From positions 1 through 11,594 of the forward strand of contig JALRJD010000292.1 of assembly GCA_023255165.1 (NCBI GenBank): a DNA stretch of 11,594 nucleotides. Direction: 5' to 3'. The position numbers and the translations under genes are program-made. Below, piece by piece: positions 6,931 to 11,594 of the stretch (within the stretch, counting starts at the first letter, position 1; every line of letters starts with the position of its first letter). The notes beneath the pieces were generated by a model. It searched no databases, was not told the DNA's origin, and saw nothing but the letters and a program-made list of their open reading frames with translations. The DNA is from Porticoccaceae bacterium. GTDB lineage: Bacteria > Pseudomonadota > Gammaproteobacteria > Pseudomonadales > Porticoccaceae.

Positions 6931-7452
6931 CTATTGCGCCGGAACAAACCGCAGCGCCAGACCATTGTTGCACCAGCGCTTGCCAGTCGGTTTCGGGCCG
7001 TCATCGAAGACATGGCCCTGGTGGCCACCACAGCGGGCGCAATGGTATTCGGTGCGCGGCCAGATCAATTTAAAGTCGCGCTGGGTTTCCATATGGCCGT
7101 CAACGGCTGCAAAAAAAGAGGGCCAACCGGTTCCGCTGTTATATTTCATCGCTGAAGTAAACAGCAGCAGATCGCACCCGGCGCAGCGGTACTCTCCTTC
7201 ACCATACTCTTTATCCAGTGGGCTGGAGCCGGCAGGTTCGGTGCCCGCCTTGCGCAAAATATGGTACTGCTCCGGGGTCAGGCGCTGGCGCCACTCTTTA
7301 TCGCTGAGTTTCAGCTTTTCCAGCGCCGCCGCACCCATCGACGTTAGCATGGCGGCCGCTCCGAATCCGGCAAGCTGCAGCCAGCTGCGTCTGGTGATCG
7401 ACCCGGTCTGCGGATGAGTTTGCTTACCGTAAATTGCGTTATCGCTTTTCAT
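6931..7452 (-). CDS. msrB: Tat-exported methionine-R-sulfoxide reductase MsrB
   Basis: This 173-residue protein reduces the R epimer of methionine sulfoxide in oxidised proteins. An N-terminal twin-arginine signal is seen: TRRSWLQLAGFGAAAM (20-35), then a small-residue stretch ending AAAL (41-44). The enzyme should therefore fold in the cytoplasm and act in the periplasm or at the membrane. The MsrB domain follows (about 50-172). Zinc ligands are C90/C93 (CAGC) and C138/C141 (CARC), and the catalytic Cys161 lies in RWCNNGLALRF. GHVFDDGP (146-153) is typical. The usual resolving cysteine in SGCGWPSF is Thr108 here (SGTGWPSF), so it resembles the one-Cys form. The ATG has the strongest ribosome site in the window, AAAGGAGA six bases upstream. 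It lies 29 bases after the EamA gene and is probably co-transcribed with it. Confidence 0.92.
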   Translation of the reverse strand: MKSDNAIYGKQTHPQTGSITRRSWLQLAGFGAAAMLTSMGAAALEKLKLSDKEWRQRLTPEQYHILRKAGTEPAGSSPLDKEYGEGEYRCAGCDLLLFTSAMKYNSGTGWPSFFAAVDGHMETQRDFKLIWPRTEYHCARCGGHQGHVFDDGPKPTGKRWCNNGLALRFVPAQ

Positions 7453-7481
7453 AGAATGTCTCCTTTAACAGGCAGATGGTT

Positions 7482-8387
7482 CTAATTTACACCATCCGGA
7501 TGCGGAATCGCCTGTTTTTTCAGCAACAACTTGAGCTGCGACACCAGCCCGCCAATCAAAATCAACGCGCAGCCTATCAGCTCCGGGGTGGTCAGATATT
7601 CATCCAGCAACCACCAGCCGCCAATCGCGGCAAACACCGCTTCAAAACTTAAAATAATCGCCGCGTGCGAGGCCGGTGCCGTGCGCATGGCAATCACCTG
7701 CAGGGAAAACGCCATGCCGCTGGAGAGCACGCCGACATAGAGCAGCGCAACACCGGCTTTAAGCACCGCCTGCCAGTCCCACACCTCGAGACACAGCATC
7801 ACCACTCCGCTGATCGCGCCGGCGACGGTAAATTGAATAAACATCAGCCGGTAGACCGAGATCTCATTGGCGCGACGTCCGGTGTAGATAACATGCAGCG
7901 CCCAGACCACCGAGCTGACCAAAATCAGCAGATCGCCATAGAGGAATTCATCGCTGTCGATCTGCGCCAAAAAGTAGAGCCCAATCAGCGACAGCAAAAT
8001 GCCGACCCAGGTCGGCCATTCAGTTCTATTACCGAGCAGCAGTCCGATCAGCGGCACAAACACAATGTAGACACCGGTCAGAAATCCGGCGCGGCCAACC
8101 GTGGTGTAGAGCAGGCCGGCCTGCTGCAGCAACATCCCCGCTGCCATCATCACACCCAGCACCACGGCCTTTTTATCCACCGGAGTAATCTCGAGAACCT
8201 TTTGCGGTTTTTCCATCAGATACCAGATTGGCACAATGGCGATTGCAGCGATCACAAAGCGGCAAAAGACAAAGGTAATCGGCCCGATATGTTCCATGCC
8301 GGTGCTCTGAAAGACAAAGGCCAGCCCCCAGATAACCGCGATCGCCAGCAGCAATGCGTCTGCGCGTAAGTCAGCTTTGATGTTCAT
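7482..8387 (-). CDS. EamA/DMT-family membrane transporter
   Basis: This 301-residue inner-membrane protein has ten predicted helices in two EamA repeats (about 10-140 and 150-288). Typical features are AVIWGLAFVFQ (17-27) in the first repeat and the second-repeat stretch ending APASHAAIILSFEAVFAAI (237-255), followed by GGWWLLDE (256-263). Members of the drug/metabolite transporter superfamily carry amino acids, nucleotides or other small metabolites, mostly as exporters. The sequence alone gives no substrate. The start codon lacks a recognisable ribosome site, and the 58-base gap to recJ is very AT-rich (8388-8435). It lies between recJ and msrB on the same strand. Confidence 0.88.
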   Translation of the reverse strand: MNIKADLRADALLLAIAVIWGLAFVFQSTGMEHIGPITFVFCRFVIAAIAIVPIWYLMEKPQKVLEITPVDKKAVVLGVMMAAGMLLQQAGLLYTTVGRAGFLTGVYIVFVPLIGLLLGNRTEWPTWVGILLSLIGLYFLAQIDSDEFLYGDLLILVSSVVWALHVIYTGRRANEISVYRLMFIQFTVAGAISGVVMLCLEVWDWQAVLKAGVALLYVGVLSSGMAFSLQVIAMRTAPASHAAIILSFEAVFAAIGGWWLLDEYLTTPELIGCALILIGGLVSQLKLLLKKQAIPHPDGVN

Positions 8388-8445
8388 AGGTTGTGCTTAT
8401 TATTAGTGGTGATTTTTTATTATTTTTTTCTGCCTTAAACGACAG

Positions 8446-10176
8446 CTAGCAGACCTGTATATATTGAATCAGCAACTGCAAGTTTTCCTGGCCTCGGTAC
8501 TCGTTGATATCCAGCCGGTATACGCAGCGTACAGACTGTGCCTGATGATTCGGCCACTCTGCGATATCAACGTTAAAACAGATGCCGTCCAGTTCGCGTC
8601 GCGGATCGGATTGCGGCGCCAACACCAGCTTCAGGTGATTTGCGCCGACAATACGCTGTTGTTTGATCAGGAACAAGCCTTCAAAACAGGGCTCGGGAAA
8701 CAGCTGGCCCCAGGGGCCACTGTCGCGCAGTAGCTGCGCGGTGTACATGGACATCTGTTCATCCTGCAACTCGCCATCGGTAACCAGTTTGGCCTGCAGA
8801 TCGTCGGCGCTCAGGGTCTGTTCAACCTGCTGCTGAAAGGCCAACTCAAAAGCCGGCAGGTTGTCTTCATCGAGAGTCAAACCGGCGGCCATGGCATGAC
8901 CGCCAAACTTTGTGATCAATCCCGGGTTGCGGGCCGCCACCGAGTCGAGGGCGTCGCGAATATGCAGCCCGGGGATCGAGCGCGAAGAACCTTTTAGCTG
9001 GCCATCCTCGGCGCGGGCAAAGGCAATCACCGGGCGATGGAATTTTTCTTTTATTCGCGACGCCAGCAACCCGACAACACCCTGATGCCACTCCGGCTGA
9101 AACAGACACAGCGCAGCGGGTACTTCGCCATCCAGCGATAGTGGAATATTTTCAACAATCGCCAGCGCCTCGCGCTGCATATCCTGCTCGATAATTTTGC
9201 GATCCTGGTTGAGCTCATCCAACTGACGTGCAGTCTCCATTGCCTGCTGAGGATCATTGGTCAGCAGACATTGAATGCCGAGTGAAATATCGTCGAGACG
9301 GCCAGCCGCATTGAGTCGCGGCCCGACGGCAAAACCGAGATCGGTTGCCACCAATCGCTGGGGATTTTTGCCGGCAATGGTCAGCAGCGCTGCAATACCC
9401 GGGCGGCAGTGTCCGGCGCGAATGCGCAGCAGACCCTGATGAACCAGTGCGCGATTAATCTGGTCGAGCGGCACCACATCGGCGACGGTTCCCAGCGCGA
9501 CCAGATCCAGCCAGCTGGCCATACTCGGTTCGGCGATGCCGTTATCGGCAAACCAGTTGCTGTCGCGCAATTCCCCGCGCAGTGCACTGAGCAGGTAAAA
9601 GGCAACACCAACACCGGCGAGATTTTTACTGACAAACTGACAGCCGGGCTGATTCGGGTTGACGATTGCGGCGGCCGCCGGCAGCTCTGCACCGGGCAGG
9701 TGGTGGTCGGTAACAATCACCTGCATACCCAGACTATTGGCGTGGGCGACACCGTCGATGCTGGAGATGCCATTGTCCACGGTGATCAACAGCTGCGGTT
9801 GACTCTCTCGGGCGAGATCGACAATTTCCGGGGTCAGACCATAGCCATAATCAAAGCGATTGGGCACCAGAAAGTCGACATGGCGATAACCCATTGCGGT
9901 CAATGCCAACACCATCAGCGCCGAGCTGGTGGCGCCATCGGCATCAAAGTCACCAACAATCAGGATGCGTTTTTGTTCGGCCAGTGCTTCGCGCAATAGC
10001 GCGACCGCCAGATCGATACCCTGAAGCGAAGAGGGCGAGGGTAGACAGGAGAGCTGGCGCTGCAGCGCGGCCTGATCGGTTATGCCGCGAGCCAGATAGA
10101 TGCGTTGCAACAGCGGGTCGAGTTGGTGATCAAAGTTGCCCAGATCAGGATCAAAGGCGCGCGCTTCAATTAGCAT
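8446..10176 (-). CDS. recJ: Single-stranded-DNA-specific 5'-3' exonuclease RecJ
   Basis: This 576-residue nuclease is almost exactly the E. coli RecJ length (577). It degrades single-stranded DNA 5' to 3' in RecF-pathway recombination, mismatch repair and base-excision repair. The DHH phosphoesterase motifs are complete: GDFDADGATSSAL (75-87, Asp76/78/80), TVDNGI (132-137, Asp134), VTDHH (155-159), and LVALGTVADVVPL (225-237, Asp233) with PRLNAAGRLDD (286-296). The DHHA1 domain shows SSRSIPGLHIRDAL (397-410) and KFGGHAMAAGL (423-433). The C-terminal part (about 455-576) is the OB-fold and ends QNLQLLIQYI-like, as in E. coli. The ATG at 10176 gives an N-terminus co-linear with E. coli RecJ. 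Only a weak upstream GGGA is seen. It lies 63 bases after the DUF3094 gene, which suggests a shared transcript. Confidence 0.96.
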   Translation of the reverse strand: MLIEARAFDPDLGNFDHQLDPLLQRIYLARGITDQAALQRQLSCLPSPSSLQGIDLAVALLREALAEQKRILIVGDFDADGATSSALMVLALTAMGYRHVDFLVPNRFDYGYGLTPEIVDLARESQPQLLITVDNGISSIDGVAHANSLGMQVIVTDHHLPGAELPAAAAIVNPNQPGCQFVSKNLAGVGVAFYLLSALRGELRDSNWFADNGIAEPSMASWLDLVALGTVADVVPLDQINRALVHQGLLRIRAGHCRPGIAALLTIAGKNPQRLVATDLGFAVGPRLNAAGRLDDISLGIQCLLTNDPQQAMETARQLDELNQDRKIIEQDMQREALAIVENIPLSLDGEVPAALCLFQPEWHQGVVGLLASRIKEKFHRPVIAFARAEDGQLKGSSRSIPGLHIRDALDSVAARNPGLITKFGGHAMAAGLTLDEDNLPAFELAFQQQVEQTLSADDLQAKLVTDGELQDEQMSMYTAQLLRDSGPWGQLFPEPCFEGLFLIKQQRIVGANHLKLVLAPQSDPRRELDGICFNVDIAEWPNHQAQSVRCVYRLDINEYRGQENLQLLIQYIQVC

Positions 10177-10219
10177 AATAAAAAGTTAATCCCGCGCGCT
10201 GTGGAGACATTTAAAGGCA

Positions 10220-10236
10220 GCCGTCTGGAGACAGGC
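10220..10236 (-). terminator. Weak candidate intrinsic terminator after the DUF3094 gene
   Basis: On the minus strand, GCC and GTC pair with GAC and GGC around a TCCA loop, with a single bulged T. The hairpin is followed by TGCC and then only three T residues before AAATG. It lies just after the DUF3094 stop. The short U-tract makes it at best a partial terminator before recJ. Confidence 0.25.
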
Positions 10237-10239
10237 CGC

Positions 10240-10425
10240 TTAGAGATAACCGGCGTTTTTACCAATCAGCCAGCTGACGCCACCGAGAATAGCAATAACA
10301 ACCCAGAGCACTGCCAGCAGCACCAAACCGCGAAACGGCTTGCGCTCGGTGCTGTTGTAACCGCTGCTTGTCACAGAGCGGACACGCTCCAAATCTTCTT
10401 CTGATAGTCTGTTTTGCTCATCCAT
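10240..10425 (-). CDS. Small one-helix membrane protein, DUF3094-like
   Basis: This 61-residue protein has a charged N-terminal half (MDEQNRLSEEDLERVRSV) with the motif ERKPFRG (27-33), followed by one membrane helix (33-54, LVLLAVLWVVIAILGGVSWLIG). The layout, L-x-x-E-D-x-x-R-V near the start and E-R-x-P-F-R before a C-terminal helix, fits the DUF3094 family of small pseudomonad proteins, to which I assign it from memory. No function is known to me. It lies between bioD (52-base gap) and recJ (63-base gap) on the same strand. Its ribosome site is weak (AGAGAA) and falls inside the first unit of a 16-bp tandem array, so the array could affect its translation. Confidence 0.75.
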   Translation of the reverse strand: MDEQNRLSEEDLERVRSVTSSGYNSTERKPFRGLVLLAVLWVVIAILGGVSWLIGKNAGYL

Positions 10426-10429
10426 TTTT

Positions 10430-10477
10430 TGTTCTCTGAAATTTATGTTCTGTGAATTTTTTGCTCTGTGAAATTTT
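10430..10477. repeat. 16-bp tandem repeat array, three units
   Basis: Read on the plus strand, the units are TGTTCTCTGAAATTTA (10430-10445), TGTTCTGTGAATTTTT (10446-10461) and TGCTCTGTGAAATTTT (10462-10477). They differ from one another at two to four positions. The array begins at the base beyond the bioD stop codon and ends four bases before the DUF3094 start codon, filling almost all of the gap. Confidence 0.85.
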
Positions 10478-11158
10478 TTATCGCCCGGGCACTGTCAGAA
10501 ATTCGGCTACGCGCTGTGCTGACAGATTGTCCAGTCTCGGCACAGTGCCCAGACAGGGCTCGGCAATACGCTGCTTAAGTGTATCAATATTTTCCTCGAG
10601 GCGCGGCATATCCGGATCAAGAATATTCGCCACCCAACCGGCAATCTGCAAACCATCGCGGCGAATCGCTTCGACAGTCAGCAGCGCATGATTGAGACAA
10701 CCGAGACGCATACCAACAACAACTATTACGGCACAATTCAGTTCGCGGGCCACATCGGCGAGGGTTTCCCGCGGATTGATTGGCACCCGCCAACCGCCCG
10801 CCCCTTCAATCAAGACCATATCAACCGGCAGCAGCGAAACACCGCGGCAGTAACCGACCAGCCGTGATGCCGACAGTCGCAGATCCGCTTCCTGCGCCGC
10901 AATGTGCGGGGCAATAGCGGGCTCAAGCGCAATTGGATTTACCTGCTGATAAGAGAGTTGATAAGTTGCTGCAGCCTGCAGTTGCAGCGCATCGCTATTG
11001 GTCAGCCCCTGCTCCCCGGGCTCGCAACCAGCCGCAATCGGCTTGATCGCCACCGTGCGCAAGCCCTGCTCGCGGGCCGCTGCCAGCAGACCACAGGCAA
11101 CCACTGTTTTGCCAACATCGGTGTCGGTGCCGGTAACAAATAACCACTGTTTTGCCAT
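10478..11158 (-). CDS. bioD: Dethiobiotin synthetase BioD
   Basis: This 226-residue cytosolic enzyme performs the ATP-dependent carboxylation of 7,8-diaminopelargonate to dethiobiotin, the step before biotin synthase. Visible motifs are the P-loop GTDTDVGKT (10-18), the substrate-binding lysine in IKPIAAG (Lys39), NSDALQLQ (54-61), PIALEPAIAPHIAA (75-88), and IEGAGGWRVPI (117-127). The length matches E. coli BioD (about 225). It starts 48 bases after bioC, so the two biotin genes are probably one transcript. No strong ribosome site precedes the ATG. No BirA-type operator is visible in the short upstream gap, as expected if control lies further upstream outside the window. Confidence 0.95.
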   Translation of the reverse strand: MAKQWLFVTGTDTDVGKTVVACGLLAAAREQGLRTVAIKPIAAGCEPGEQGLTNSDALQLQAAATYQLSYQQVNPIALEPAIAPHIAAQEADLRLSASRLVGYCRGVSLLPVDMVLIEGAGGWRVPINPRETLADVARELNCAVIVVVGMRLGCLNHALLTVEAIRRDGLQIAGWVANILDPDMPRLEENIDTLKQRIAEPCLGTVPRLDNLSAQRVAEFLTVPGR

Positions 11159-11206
11159 ATTGCTATTTCGCGTTGTGAATCACTAATTGAAAGACTGAAG
11201 ACCTGA

Positions 11207-11594
11207 TTATTTTATCGCCCGCACACGGATGATTTCCCAACTGGCCGGCATGGTTCCCGCTGCCAAACGAAACGGTTCGTAGGCGTTATAGAGCGCTTTC
11301 AGATGCTGCTTGCCGGTCAATGTGCTCTGTTTGCCGGCGTTGTTATTGTGAGCGCCAACATCTTTTAGTTCCATCAATAATTCACGCACGGAACTGTGCT
11401 CCTGGACCACGATTTCACTGCTCAGCTCAAGCTCGCTAAACCCTGCCTGCTGCAACGCCTGTCGCCAGGTCTCCAGACCATGGAAACGATTGACATGCAC
11501 CAGGCCGTCGACCTGCTGCCAGGCACTGCGCAACTCGGCCAATGTCTGCGGCCCGGGCACCGCACAAAAGAGTTCGCCGCCAGGCTTAAGCACT
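11207..11594 (-). CDS. bioC: Malonyl-ACP O-methyltransferase BioC (C-terminal part)
   Basis: This is the last ~129 residues of BioC, cut by the right window edge. BioC methylates malonyl-ACP so that the fatty-acid machinery can build pimeloyl-ACP, the biotin precursor. The visible part starts in the SAM-methyltransferase strand VLKPGGELFCAV. It continues through AELRSAWQQVDGLVHVNRF, which aligns well with ELHQAWQAVDERPHANRF of E. coli BioC. The typical lid region (ELLMELKDVGAHNNNAG) and the tail LTGKQHLKALYNAYEPFR follow. The GTG at the edge encodes an internal valine of the family motif and is not the start. About 130 more residues should lie beyond the window. bioD follows after 48 bases. 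Confidence 0.9.
   Translation of the reverse strand, partial: VLKPGGELFCAVPGPQTLAELRSAWQQVDGLVHVNRFHGLETWRQALQQAGFSELELSSEIVVQEHSSVRELLMELKDVGAHNNNAGKQSTLTGKQHLKALYNAYEPFRLAAGTMPASWEIIRVRAIK

Noticed and set aside
6908..6938. Bidirectional intrinsic terminator between convergent tesA and msrB
   Set aside because: Short inverted repeats exist (CGCAAT-CT-ATTGCG at 6925-6938 and GCCGC-CAGG-GTGGC near 6911-6924), but the stems are five to six pairs and neither is followed by a T-run in either direction.
7665..8369. Rightward 234-codon open frame antisense to the EamA transporter
   Set aside because: Its product is rich in Gln, His, Asp and Arg, the usual mirror image of a hydrophobic membrane protein gene on the opposite strand.
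9409..9999. Rightward 196-codon open frame antisense to recJ
   Set aside because: It lies wholly within the conserved RecJ catalytic region and has no ribosome site or recognisable domain.
11591..11593. GTG as the start of the gene at the right edge
   Set aside because: The residue is the valine of the methyltransferase VLKPGG motif, which lies near the middle of BioC. The gene clearly continues beyond the window.

Overview
The window looks like ordinary chromosome from a gammaproteobacterium, probably a marine or environmental member near Pseudomonadales/Cellvibrionales. This rests on near full-length RecJ and TesA proteins that resemble the E. coli ones, the divergent tesA / ybbA-ybbP arrangement, the bioC-bioD order, and a DUF3094-type small protein. 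Genus-level placement is inference. No phage, plasmid, transposase, CRISPR, rRNA or tRNA is visible. No gene-free stretch exceeds 300 bases.

Left part (1-2912). A palindromic, REP/MITE-like intergenic repeat (39-157) lies downstream of a leftward SO_0444/ArsP-type permease with N-terminal Cys-Cys pairs, probably a heavy-metal exporter. A membrane-anchored PAS histidine kinase is transcribed rightward from the same 127-base intergenic region, behind a good sigma70 promoter (1349-1376). Its phospho-acceptor histidine is intact, but its ATP-binding motifs are badly degraded and no response regulator is adjacent. A five-unit 11-bp tandem array fills the gap between this kinase and the next, convergent gene.

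Middle (2918-6907). ybbP and ybbA (leftward, overlapping by 1 nt) encode a membrane ABC complex. They diverge from tesA, a periplasmic SGNH esterase/thioesterase. The three products are thought to work together: YbbAP moves hydrophobic ester substrates out of the inner membrane and TesA cleaves them. The shared 199-base intergenic region holds a 27-bp near-perfect palindrome 22 bases before ybbA.

Right part (6931-11594). Six leftward genes lie in a row with gaps of 29-63 bases: bioC (cut by the window edge), bioD, a DUF3094 one-helix membrane protein, recJ, an EamA/DMT transporter, and a Tat-exported msrB. They cover biotin synthesis, DNA repair, transport and periplasmic methionine-sulfoxide repair, so the row looks like a set of co-directional housekeeping genes and not a single pathway. 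A 16-bp tandem array (three units) fills the gap between bioD and the DUF3094 gene.

I found no convincing new multi-gene system. The best leads are the degenerate kinase beside a metal permease, three independent short tandem duplications (11, 16 and 15 bp), and the ybbA palindrome.
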